Assembly: GCA_963674685.2 (NCBI GenBank)
Contig: CAXXWT010000002.1
Coordinates: forward strand, 1,407,716 to 1,471,715
Source: G963674685 sp963674685
GTDB lineage: Bacteria; Lernaellota; Lernaellaia; JACKCT01
Direction of reading: 5' to 3'
DNA: 64,000 bases
The position numbers and the translations under genes are program-made. Below are positions 32,953 through 41,488 of this stretch, piece by piece. Position 1 is the stretch's first letter; each line of letters opens with the position of its first letter. Below the pieces are notes generated by a model that saw only the letters and a list, made by a program, of their open reading frames with translations, was not told the DNA's origin and searched no databases.

Positions 32953-34485
32953 ATGCAGATTAAAGCGGAAGAAATCAGCAGTATTATCGCACAACAGATC
33001 AAGGACTACGACAAAGCGGTCGAAGTCGCGGAAGTCGGACAGGTTCTGACTGTCGGCGATAACATCGCCAGGCTTCATGGCTTGGACAAAGTCATGGCCG
33101 GCGAACTTTTGGAATTCCCCGGCGGACTGATGGGAATGGCCCTCAACCTCGAAGAAGACAACGTCGGCTGTGTGCTTTTCGGCGAAGACGTGGGCGTCAA
33201 AGAGGGAATGACCGTCAAGAGAACCGGACGCATCGTCTCGACGCCCGTCGGCAAGCAGATGCTCGGACGCGTGGTCAACGGTCTCGGCCAGCCCATCGAC
33301 GGCAAGGGCGATTTCGACATGTCTCAGTTAAGCAATGTCGAAGTCAAAGCCCCCGGCATCGTTTACCGCCAGGGCGTCAAGGAGCCGTTGCAGACCGGCA
33401 TCAAGGCCATCGACTCGATGATCCCCATCGGCCGCGGACAGCGCGAGCTCATCATCGGCGACCGCCAGACCGGCAAAACGGCCATCGGCGTCGACACCAT
33501 TATCAACCAGAAAAATCCTCCGACGCCCGAAGAGCAGGTTTACTGCATCTACGTCGCCATCGGCCAGAAAACCTCCACCGTCGCGCGCGTCGTCGCCAAG
33601 TTGGAAGAAACCGGCGCCATGGAATACAGCGTCGTGGTCGCGGCCAACGCCTCCGACCCGGCGCCGATGCAGTTCCTGGCTCCTTACACCGGCTGCGCCA
33701 TCGGAGAATATTTCCGTGACAACGGAATGCACGCCCTGTGCATCTTCGACGACCTGACCAAGCAAGCGGCGGCCTACAGGCAACTGTCGCTGCTGCTCAG
33801 GCGGCCTCCGGGACGCGAAGCTTATCCCGGCGACGTTTTCTACCTGCACTCGCGCCTGCTGGAGCGCGCGGCGAAAATGTCCGACGCCAGAGGCGGAGGA
33901 TCCATGACCTCTTTGCCGATCATCGAAACGCAGGCCGGCGACATTTCGGCTTATATTCCGACGAACGTGATTTCCATCACCGACGGACAGATCTTCCTGG
34001 AAGCGGATCTGTTCTATTCCGGCATCCGTCCCGCGGTGAACGCCGGTCTGTCGGTCTCCCGCGTCGGCGGCAACGCGCAGATCAAGGCGATGAAAAAGGT
34101 CGCCGGACGGCTTCGTCTCGATCTGGCCCAATACCGCGAACTGGCCGCTTTCGCCCAGTTCGGATCGGATCTCGACAAGGCCACGCAGGCGCAGCTTTCC
34201 CGAGGTCAGCGCATGACCGAGCTTCTCAAGCAGGGTCAGTACGCGACGCTGCCGGTCGGCAAACAGGTCATGATCATTTACGCCGGCGTCAACGGATTGT
34301 TGGACGAAATTCCCGTCGAGAAAATCGTTGATTTCCAGGAAGGCCTCATGGCCTACGCCGATACCGATTGCGCGGACCTGGTGGCCCAGATCCAGAAGGA
34401 AAAAGAGCTCAACGACGAATTAGAGACAAAGATCAAAGAAGCCGTTGAAAATTTCAAGAAAGGCTTCGGGACCTCCGAGGAATAA
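32953..34485 (+). CDS. atpA: ATP synthase F1 subunit alpha
   Basis: 510 residues from ATG 32953 (MQIKAEEISSIIAQQIKDYD), rather than an upstream ATG inside atpH. Walker A is GDRQTGKTAIGVDTI; VVAANASDPAPMQFLAPYTG, LLRRPPGREAYPGDVFYLHS and the alpha signature around PAVNAGLSVSRVGGNAQ are present. It forms the non-catalytic nucleotide sites of the F1 head. Length and motifs are canonical. Confidence 0.98.
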   Translation: MQIKAEEISSIIAQQIKDYDKAVEVAEVGQVLTVGDNIARLHGLDKVMAGELLEFPGGLMGMALNLEEDNVGCVLFGEDVGVKEGMTVKRTGRIVSTPVGKQMLGRVVNGLGQPIDGKGDFDMSQLSNVEVKAPGIVYRQGVKEPLQTGIKAIDSMIPIGRGQRELIIGDRQTGKTAIGVDTIINQKNPPTPEEQVYCIYVAIGQKTSTVARVVAKLEETGAMEYSVVVAANASDPAPMQFLAPYTGCAIGEYFRDNGMHALCIFDDLTKQAAAYRQLSLLLRRPPGREAYPGDVFYLHSRLLERAAKMSDARGGGSMTSLPIIETQAGDISAYIPTNVISITDGQIFLEADLFYSGIRPAVNAGLSVSRVGGNAQIKAMKKVAGRLRLDLAQYRELAAFAQFGSDLDKATQAQLSRGQRMTELLKQGQYATLPVGKQVMIIYAGVNGLLDEIPVEKIVDFQEGLMAYADTDCADLVAQIQKEKELNDELETKIKEAVENFKKGFGTSEE

Positions 34486-34503
34486 CGATAAGGATTTATT
34501 ACA

Positions 34504-35385
34504 ATGGCGAATCTGGCTGCGATCCGCAAAAGGATTGGAAGCACAAAAAGTACGCAGCAGATCACAAAGGCCATGAAGATGGTCGCCGGCGCGCGGTTGC
34601 GCGGCGCTGAAGATCGACTGCAAAGCGCTCGACCATACGCCATCATGATGGACAAAGTCGTTTCCAACCTGGCCAGGCATACGGATTTGAAGGGATGGGA
34701 TCTGTTTGACGGCCGCGAAGAGGTGAAGAAGGTCGAATACGTGATCATCACCTCGGATCGCGGATTGTGCGGCGGTTTCAACTCCACCATCATCCGCTAC
34801 AGCGGCAAGTTGCTCAAACAGATCGAGGGGAAGTACGAAAATGTCACCCTCTCTTTCGTAGGCCGCAGAGCGTATGATTATTTCAAGACCCGTCCCTGGC
34901 CCATTGGAAAGACCTGGATCAATCTGCTGAAGGATTTCGATTTTCCTCTGGCCGCGCGCGTGGGAGGCGAGTTGATCGACTCTTACACGCAAGGCGAAGT
35001 CGATGAAATCTACGTGATTTACAACGAGTACGTCAACGCGGTTACGCAAAGGTTGGTGACCAAGCGTCTCGTACCCGTGGAAGCCCCGCCGGAGCCCGAG
35101 GAAGGCGAGGAAATCGAAGCCCTGTTCGATTACAAATTTGAGCCGAATAAAGAAGAAATCCTCAAAGAGCTCCTCACCCGTCAAGTCAATTTCCAGCTCT
35201 ATAGAGCATTTTTGGAAAGTTTCGCGGCGGAAATGGGCGCGAGGATGAACGCAATGGACTCGGCAACAAAAAATGCCGGGGAAATGATCGAACGCCTGAC
35301 GCTTCAGTTCAACCGAACGCGGCAGGCTGCGATTACAACGGAATTGATGGAGATTATCAGCGGCGCCGAGGCGTTGAAGGGTTAA
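34504..35385 (+). CDS. atpG: ATP synthase F1 subunit gamma
   Basis: 293 residues. ANLAAIRKRIGSTKSTQQIT and KAMKMVAGARLRGAE at the N-terminus, ITSDRGLCGGFNSTII, and the C-terminal helix MDSATKNAGEMIERLTLQFN with RQAAITTELMEIISGAEAL. The two terminal helices form the rotating central shaft. Confidence 0.97.
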   Translation: MANLAAIRKRIGSTKSTQQITKAMKMVAGARLRGAEDRLQSARPYAIMMDKVVSNLARHTDLKGWDLFDGREEVKKVEYVIITSDRGLCGGFNSTIIRYSGKLLKQIEGKYENVTLSFVGRRAYDYFKTRPWPIGKTWINLLKDFDFPLAARVGGELIDSYTQGEVDEIYVIYNEYVNAVTQRLVTKRLVPVEAPPEPEEGEEIEALFDYKFEPNKEEILKELLTRQVNFQLYRAFLESFAAEMGARMNAMDSATKNAGEMIERLTLQFNRTRQAAITTELMEIISGAEALKG

Positions 35386-35412
35386 AACTTTATCTCCACG
35401 AAGGAGAATTCA

Positions 35413-36816
35413 ATGAGTGAAGTTGGAAAGGTATTGCAGGTCATCGGACCCGTAGTGGACGTGAAATTCGAGGGTGGCCATCTCCCGGCAATTTATAACG
35501 CCCTGCGCGTAACCAATACGGCCATCAACGATCAGCCGGACAATCTGGTTCTGGAAGTCGCCCAGCATTTGGGAGAGGGCGTCGTCCGAACGATTTCCAT
35601 GGACTCGACGGACGGTCTGGTTCGCGGACAGGACGTCAAGGACATGGGCGAAATGATCACCGTGCCTGTCGGCGACAAGGTTCTGGGCAGGATCATCAAC
35701 GTGATCGGCGACCCGGTCGATGAAATGGGTCCGGTGGATGCCAAAGATCGCTGGCCGATTCACCGCCACGCGCCGAGTCTGAACGATCAGGACGTGGAAA
35801 CGCGTATCCTGCCGACGGGCATCAAGGTCGTCGACATGCTCTGTCCCTATTCCGTCGGCGGCAAGATCGGCCTCTTCGGCGGCGCGGGCGTCGGCAAAAC
35901 CGTTTTGATCATGGAACTGATCAACAACATTGCCACGCAACACGGCGGCTACTCCGTTTTCGGCGGCGTCGGTGAACGCACCCGTGAGGGAAACGACCTC
36001 TGGACGGAAATGAAAGAGTCCGGCGTTATCGACAAAACAGCCCTCGTTTACGGGCAGATGAACGAACCTCCGGGAGCCCGCGCGCGCGTCGGCCTGTCGG
36101 CTCTGACCGTCGCCGAATATTTCCGCGACGTGCAGAAAAAAGACGTTCTTCTGTTCATCGACAACATTTTCCGTTTCACGCAGGCCGGTTCCGAGGTTTC
36201 CGCGTTGCTGGGACGTATCCCGAGCGCCGTGGGTTACCAGCCGACTCTGGCCAGCGACATGGGCGAGTTGCAGGAGCGCATCACCTCCACGAAGGACGGA
36301 TCGGTCACGTCGGTGCAGGCCATTTACGTCCCCGCCGACGACCTCAGCGACCCGGCTCCCGCCACGACCTTCTCCCACCTGGACGCCACGACGGTTCTTT
36401 CGCGTCAGATCGCCGAGCTCGGCATTTATCCGGCGGTGGATCCCCTGGATTCCACAAGCCGAATTCTCGACCCGAACGTCCTGGGCCAGGAGCATTATAA
36501 TACGGCTCGCGAAGTGCAGATGGTTCTTCAGCGATACAAAGACCTGCAGGACATCATCGCCATTCTGGGTATGGACGAACTTTCCGAAGAGGACAAACTG
36601 ACGGTTTCTCGCGCACGTAAGATGCAGAGATTCCTCTCCCAGCCCTTCTTCGTCGCCGAGCAGTTCACCGGCATCCCGGGCAAGTTCGTCGAACTGGCCG
36701 ATACGATCAAAGGCTTCAAGATGATCCTTTCCGGTGAATTGGATGATTTGCCCGAGCAGGCTTTCTATCTGCGCGGCACCATCGAGGAAGCCATTGAAGA
36801 AGGCAAGAAAATCTAA
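35413..36816 (+). CDS. atpD: ATP synthase F1 subunit beta
   Basis: 467 residues; AAGGAG before the ATG. Walker A GGAGVGKTVLIMEL, catalytic region GGVGERTREGNDLW, FIDNIFRFTQAGSEVSALLG and the family signature PAVDPLDSTS are intact. It carries the catalytic sites. Canonical length. Confidence 0.98.
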   Translation: MSEVGKVLQVIGPVVDVKFEGGHLPAIYNALRVTNTAINDQPDNLVLEVAQHLGEGVVRTISMDSTDGLVRGQDVKDMGEMITVPVGDKVLGRIINVIGDPVDEMGPVDAKDRWPIHRHAPSLNDQDVETRILPTGIKVVDMLCPYSVGGKIGLFGGAGVGKTVLIMELINNIATQHGGYSVFGGVGERTREGNDLWTEMKESGVIDKTALVYGQMNEPPGARARVGLSALTVAEYFRDVQKKDVLLFIDNIFRFTQAGSEVSALLGRIPSAVGYQPTLASDMGELQERITSTKDGSVTSVQAIYVPADDLSDPAPATTFSHLDATTVLSRQIAELGIYPAVDPLDSTSRILDPNVLGQEHYNTAREVQMVLQRYKDLQDIIAILGMDELSEEDKLTVSRARKMQRFLSQPFFVAEQFTGIPGKFVELADTIKGFKMILSGELDDLPEQAFYLRGTIEEAIEEGKKI

Positions 36817-36876
36817 AAGCGGCCGATAAGCTGCTGTTGAGGGGCGGCCTGAAGCCGCGAGACAGCTGGAGTCATC

Positions 36877-37281
36877 ATGGCGGAAAAAATAAAATTGGAA
36901 CTGGTGACGCCCTTGCGGGAAGTTCATGCCGGTGATGCCGACACGGTTTTGCTCCCGGCGTTCGAGGGTGAAATGGGCGTTTTGCCCGGTCACGAATTGT
37001 ATATGACGCTGCTTTGCACCGGATTTCTGGTCGCCGAAGACAATGGACAAAAACGTTATTTCTTCGTCCATGAAGGCTACGCCGAAATCAAGGACGACGT
37101 CGTGCGTGTTCTGGCCGAGGTTTGCGAACCGGCGGACGATATCGATCTCGAAAGAGCCAAGGAAGCGCAAAAGCGCGCCGAAGAGCGCCTTTCCGGCAAA
37201 GACGCCACGATCGATACCGTGCGCGCGCAGGCCGCGTTGCAGCGTTCGATGATGCGTCAGGAAATCAAGACGTTTCATTAA
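36877..37281 (+). CDS. atpC: ATP synthase F1 subunit epsilon
   Basis: 134 residues. LELVTPLREVHAGDADTVLL and GEMGVLPGHELYMTLL form the beta-sandwich; the C-terminal ERAKEAQKRAEERLS is the helical hairpin that can inhibit rotation. It closes the operon; a terminator follows at once. The genes for subunits a and c (atpB, atpE) are not in the window, so they lie elsewhere. Confidence 0.96.
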   Translation: MAEKIKLELVTPLREVHAGDADTVLLPAFEGEMGVLPGHELYMTLLCTGFLVAEDNGQKRYFFVHEGYAEIKDDVVRVLAEVCEPADDIDLERAKEAQKRAEERLSGKDATIDTVRAQAALQRSMMRQEIKTFH

Positions 37282-37296
37282 AAATTGAATCAAACG

Positions 37297-37327
37297 AAAA
37301 AGGCGGGCTTTGCAGCCTGCCTTTTTT
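37297..37327 (+). terminator. Rho-independent terminator of the atp operon
   Basis: aaaaaggcgggct and agcctgccttttttt pair around a TTGC loop with one G-T pair; the downstream arm runs into seven T. It is 16 bases after the atpC stop. Confidence 0.9.
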
Positions 37328-37384
37328 TATTCAAGCGACATTGGCGCAACGCAAAGACAGCTTGGGCAACGCATCAGACCATGC

Positions 37385-39304
37385 TTATAACGGCGTCTCC
37401 GGGCAATCCCATCCGAACACGGCGCTGTAGACGGTCCAATCCTGGGACAGATCCTCCTGATCCTCCACAAGTTCCATCGAATGGCCCCATCCGCTGAACT
37501 TGAAGTTCACTTCCATATTCTCGGGCAGGGTTTCAACAAGGTTCAGCAGAAAGCGCACCGGCAGGTAGTACGTGTCGCCGATGAGCGTGTCGCAGATATC
37601 GGGGATGTCGTCGAAAGTGAGCGTGCCGCTGATGCATTCATCGTCATGCCCGTTCTCCTGCGCGTTGCACTGATCCCATGGCTCCATCAATTCCGCCGGG
37701 CCGTCGACGTTGCAAGTGTAAGCGCAATAGGAATCCAGGATGAATTGCTGCATGGTCTGCACGACATCGGCTTTTTTCAGGGTCAGACTGAGCTGCGCCG
37801 AATCGAACGTGGCGTGGCCTTCGTCGTCTTCACCCATTTGGGCTTCAAACAGAAAATCCGTTTCGTAGTTCATATCGACGCCGCAAAACGCGTGGTCGCT
37901 CCATGGATTGATAATCGGCATGAGATTGTACGTAACCTGCGCGTCGACGGCGCCCATGCAGGGCTCGTCGAAATGCATGGTGTAAAGCTCGCATGCGGAG
38001 TCGTTATAGCTCAGTTCCGAAACGGAATGGACTGAGCTGTAGTCCGGGAAGGTGGAGTAGGCCATTCGCCCCTGCGTCATTTCCACTTCGTAATCGCCTC
38101 CGCCCAGATCATCGGTAACCCAGAAAACAAATGGCGTTTCGCCCATGTCCGCCGTGGCCAGGAGCAGGTCCAGAATCCAGAAGTCGGTGGTCATCTGCAC
38201 CATGAAGACCGTATGAAAGCTTCCCGTAAAATCGTCCAGCGAAACGGACGCCTCGCCGGGTGTGCATTCGAAGTCCTCCCAGTCCGGCGGATAGGGCAGA
38301 TCTTCGTGATTGACCACGGATACGGTTTCGTTGAGCGGATCGATTTCGACAAGAGCCCAGTAGCCGGTTTCATCGACGAGGGCGCCGAAGGAATAACCGT
38401 CAACGCCGTAATAATCGTATTCTTTGTAAGCCCAGTGATGCCCGTTGAAAAGGGCCATAACGTTGCCGGCTTTGGCGCTCATGACGTCTTCCAAAGTTGT
38501 GTCCCCGGGCGTTTCCAGAATAGCCGGACCGCTGTGATGACTCATGAAAATCATCGGATTGGCGCCGGCCGCGACGTTTTCAAGGTCCGCGAGTTGCTCG
38601 CTTCCCATGGAGCCTGTCATGCCGTTGGAGGCCTGCCACATGTCGCCCGCCAGGCTGTTTCCGGCGAAAAAGGTTACGCCTTTGTGATCGAATGTGTACC
38701 AGGGTTTGTCGACAGTGAAATAATCGCCGAGATAACCGGCCAGCGCCTGGTTGCGCCCTGCTCGATCGGCCCACTCGGTGTCGAAGTCGAAGCCCGTGTG
38801 CACGTTGTCGGCGTAATCCTTATCCCCCGGGACCAGGCGCCAGGGGACGTTGAGATTATCGAGCATGCCGAGGGCGATCTCGAAGCAATCGGCCCACGTG
38901 GCGTCGGGATCGTATGACGGATTGAATTCGTCCCACCAGGATTCATAAAAACGCCCGGCCAGATCGCCCAGGATGACGACGAAGTCGATATCATCCCTGG
39001 CGTTAATCTCTTCAATGAAATCTGCCAACTGGTGGTTCCAGACCATCATGTCATTGTGCGCGACGTTGGCGTCGGAGATGACCGCGATGCGAAACGCGCC
39101 GTCGTCATCGTCGTCCGCGTCGTCGTTGACATCGTCATCGGCGCTGTCGTCATCGGACGTGTCGTCATCGGCGTCATCGTCGGCCGTGTCGTCATCGCCG
39201 CTGTCGGAATCGTTGTCGTCGTCATCATCGCCGCAATCGCAACCGACGAAAACTGAAAAACAAAAAAGCGTAAGGGTCAGCAAGATAATCCAACGGTGTT
39301 TCAT
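37385..39304 (-). CDS. Poly-Asp lipoprotein with calcineurin-like phosphoesterase domain
   Basis: 639 residues. Signal peptide with lipobox VFVGC (Cys22), then an Asp-rich linker (about 26-69, DDDTADDDADDDTSDDDS). The domain from about 72 resembles metallophosphoesterases: AVISDANVAHND (D-x-H variant), VVILGDLAGRFYES (GD), RLVPGDKDYADN (GNHD-like, Asn to Asp), FMSHHSG and ALFNGHHWAYKEY (GHxH). The C-terminal ~270 residues form a beta-rich region with several cysteines and no assignment. Probably exposed on the outer membrane. Substrate unknown. Confidence 0.75.
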   Translation of the reverse strand: MKHRWIILLTLTLFCFSVFVGCDCGDDDDDNDSDSGDDDTADDDADDDTSDDDSADDDVNDDADDDDDGAFRIAVISDANVAHNDMMVWNHQLADFIEEINARDDIDFVVILGDLAGRFYESWWDEFNPSYDPDATWADCFEIALGMLDNLNVPWRLVPGDKDYADNVHTGFDFDTEWADRAGRNQALAGYLGDYFTVDKPWYTFDHKGVTFFAGNSLAGDMWQASNGMTGSMGSEQLADLENVAAGANPMIFMSHHSGPAILETPGDTTLEDVMSAKAGNVMALFNGHHWAYKEYDYYGVDGYSFGALVDETGYWALVEIDPLNETVSVVNHEDLPYPPDWEDFECTPGEASVSLDDFTGSFHTVFMVQMTTDFWILDLLLATADMGETPFVFWVTDDLGGGDYEVEMTQGRMAYSTFPDYSSVHSVSELSYNDSACELYTMHFDEPCMGAVDAQVTYNLMPIINPWSDHAFCGVDMNYETDFLFEAQMGEDDEGHATFDSAQLSLTLKKADVVQTMQQFILDSYCAYTCNVDGPAELMEPWDQCNAQENGHDDECISGTLTFDDIPDICDTLIGDTYYLPVRFLLNLVETLPENMEVNFKFSGWGHSMELVEDQEDLSQDWTVYSAVFGWDCPETPL

Positions 39305-39441
39305 GGCCTTGTCTCCGAATTTTCCTAAATGAACTTTATGTAAGAAAGGATAGCGCCCTCGTTGAATCCTTGCAAGAGATTTTCAGATTCGTAAAAAAAC
39401 CTGGGATTTATCGTATTCGATTCATGCCGATAGACATTTCC

Positions 39442-39509
39442 TTGACAAGACGCGGGGCTTGAACAACAATCGCCCAAACAACAATATCTGGTGTGCTTTT
39501 TATTGTTGT
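39442..39509 (+). promoter_or_regulatory. Promoter-like site with repeated ACAACAAT words
   Basis: TTGACA (39442-39447) is followed after 17 bases by AACAAT (39465-39470). ACAACAAT occurs twice directly (39463-39470, 39478-39485) and once inverted (ATTGTTGT, 39502-39509), so a hairpin or a regulator site could form before the barrel protein gene. Confidence 0.4.
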
Positions 39510-39539
39510 TGTCTACAAATTGACGTCTTCGGAGGTGCG

Positions 39540-40229
39540 ATGATGCGCCGGATTTTCGGACTGGCGGCGGCGTTCTGGCTTGTTTTCTTTTGCGCAACCG
39601 CCCTGGCGTCTCCTTTGGGCGGCCTCGCCTATAACCTCATGACGCCCGGCGTTTCCATTTCCGCCGGCGTCGGCTTCATGCAGCGCGACGTGCACACGCT
39701 CAAGGACGAAAGGCTCGTGGACGAATCCAGCTCCTCGCGATTTCTGGTCAAGCTGGATATCGCTCCCGTAAAATATTTCGACGTTTACGGTCTGGCAGGA
39801 GTCGCGGACTATCAAATCGACGACGTGGATTATCACGGGAATCTGGCCACGGCTTACGGCGCCGGAATCAAGCAGATGCTGTTTCCCTTCGGCTTCGATT
39901 CGCGACTCAACGTCCTGGCGGATGTGCGCTACCTGGCGTATACGACCGAGGATCACGATATCGAGGCACGTTTTCAGGAGTTCCAGGGCGCTTTGACCAT
40001 CGCTTATCTCCTTCGCGGCGTCGCGCCTTACGGCGGTCTGAAATACAATCCCATGAACGTGGGCGTCACCGGGAAGCGCAACGACCTGGAAGGAGAAATG
40101 GACGCCGGCGTTTTCATCGGCTGCGAGTACTTCGTGACGCCGAACGTCTTTTTCACCGGCGAGATTTCCATCTTTTCGGAAACTTCGATTCATCTTATGG
40201 TAGGGTACAATTATCCGCCGAGCCTCTAG
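39540..40229 (+). CDS. Predicted outer-membrane beta-barrel protein
   Basis: 229 residues from ATG 39540 (or the adjacent ATG 39543); GGAGG lies just upstream. Signal peptide RRIFGLAAAFWLVFFCATALAS. The mature part alternates polar and aromatic residues (VSISAGVGFMQRDV, FDVYGLAGVADYQID, SRLNVLADVRYLAYTTED, VFIGCEYFVTPNVFFTGEIS) and ends SIHLMVGYNYPPSL, consistent with an 8-10-stranded barrel. No specific family. Confidence 0.75.
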   Translation: MMRRIFGLAAAFWLVFFCATALASPLGGLAYNLMTPGVSISAGVGFMQRDVHTLKDERLVDESSSSRFLVKLDIAPVKYFDVYGLAGVADYQIDDVDYHGNLATAYGAGIKQMLFPFGFDSRLNVLADVRYLAYTTEDHDIEARFQEFQGALTIAYLLRGVAPYGGLKYNPMNVGVTGKRNDLEGEMDAGVFIGCEYFVTPNVFFTGEISIFSETSIHLMVGYNYPPSL

Positions 40230-40274
40230 GACGGCGAGACTTCATTAAAAAGTTATTCACAGGAAGGACAGGCA

Positions 40275-40922
40275 ATGGATATATATCTCGATACGGCGAA
40301 TCTGGAGCATATCAAACAGGGCGTGGCGTGGGGTCTTGTCGACGGCGTCACGACGAATCCCTCTTTGATCGCCAAAACCGGGCAGACCTTCGAATCCCTG
40401 GCCCCGGAAATCACCAAGCTCGTGGACGGCCCCATCAGCCTGGAAGTCATTTCCGACGACCACGAAGGCATGATCGCCGAAGCCCGCGAACTGGTGAAAA
40501 TCAGCAACAACGTGGTCATCAAAATCCCCATGACCGAAGAAGGGATGATCGCCGTCAACACGCTGGCCGCGGAAGGCGTCGCCACGAACGTGACGCTGGT
40601 TTTCTCCGCGGTGCAGGCTCTTTTAGCGGCCAAGGCCGGCGCCACGTACGTCAGCCCCTTTCTCGGACGCCTGGACGACATTTCCAGCGACGGACTGGAA
40701 CTTGTACGCCAGATTCGGGTCATTTTCGACAATTACGACATTGACACGCGCATTATCGCCGCTTCGATCCGCCATCCGATTCACGTGTTGGAATGCGCCA
40801 TGATCGGCGCCGACATCGGGACCGTGCCCTTCGACACCATGAAGAAGCTTTTCAAGCATCCTCTGACGGACAAAGGCATCGCGGCGTTCAAGGCGGATTA
40901 TGAAAAGATTCCCAAGGCGTAA
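40275..40922 (+). CDS. Transaldolase-like protein (TalC/fructose-6-phosphate aldolase subfamily)
   Basis: 215 residues, the length of the short transaldolase subfamily. MDIYLDTANLEHIKQGV, DGVTTNPSLIAKTG, VVIKIPMTEEG (Schiff-base Lys in VIKIP), NVTLVFSAVQALLAAKAGA and ASIRHPIHVLECAMIGADIGT are all present. It moves a three-carbon unit between sugar phosphates in the pentose phosphate pathway, or cleaves fructose 6-phosphate. The two activities cannot be separated by eye. Confidence 0.95.
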   Translation: MDIYLDTANLEHIKQGVAWGLVDGVTTNPSLIAKTGQTFESLAPEITKLVDGPISLEVISDDHEGMIAEARELVKISNNVVIKIPMTEEGMIAVNTLAAEGVATNVTLVFSAVQALLAAKAGATYVSPFLGRLDDISSDGLELVRQIRVIFDNYDIDTRIIAASIRHPIHVLECAMIGADIGTVPFDTMKKLFKHPLTDKGIAAFKADYEKIPKA

Positions 40923-40942
40923 TCGAAGACAAACCGCTTAAA

Positions 40943-41488
40943 ATGACATCTCAGGAAGAAAAGAATCAGCGCGCCGCCAAAAGGCCGGGAAAGAGGCTTT
41001 GGGCGGCGCGTTTCTTCGTGTTTGTCCTCGCGGCGATGACCGCGAGCTGGTTCGGCCTAAAGGTTTACTCTCATAAAAAACTCCAGGAGCCGCTGGACAA
41101 CATTCTGGAAGAGGCCGGGATCGGGCAATTGCAGGTGTCGGCGCGCTACGAGCGACTGTTGAAAAGAGACAACGTCATTTTCGACGTGCGCGCTTTCGGA
41201 AAACCCGGCGCCGGCGCATTGCTGCGCTCCTTTTACGAATTCGCTTCCACGCAGCAAAACGAAATGTACAACGAGGTGAAAATCGCCTACCGCGGCCGCG
41301 TGGTTTTGAAAATCGACGGCGGAACGTTCCAGGAATTGGGCGGCCGGTTCGGCAATACGGATATGGACTCCCTCAACAGGCGCTTCGCATTATCCGCGCA
41401 GCTTCCCGGCGGCAGACGGGTCGTGGAACTGGATCACCAGTTTCTGGCGCGCCTCTTAAACGCGGCCAAAAGGGCGCGGGGGCGGTGA
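40943..41488 (+). CDS. Single-pass membrane protein, unknown
   Basis: 181 residues. Basic N-terminus, one helix (FFVFVLAAMTASWFGLKVY), then a soluble part probably outside the cytoplasm. No recognisable family. Its stop overlaps the GTG start of the substrate-binding lipoprotein gene, so the two are translationally coupled and may act together. Confidence 0.7.
   Translation: MTSQEEKNQRAAKRPGKRLWAARFFVFVLAAMTASWFGLKVYSHKKLQEPLDNILEEAGIGQLQVSARYERLLKRDNVIFDVRAFGKPGAGALLRSFYEFASTQQNEMYNEVKIAYRGRVVLKIDGGTFQELGGRFGNTDMDSLNRRFALSAQLPGGRRVVELDHQFLARLLNAAKRARGR

Noticed and set aside
35410..37293. Minus-strand frame of 627 codons opposite atpD and atpC
   Set aside because: Shadow of highly conserved ATP synthase genes.
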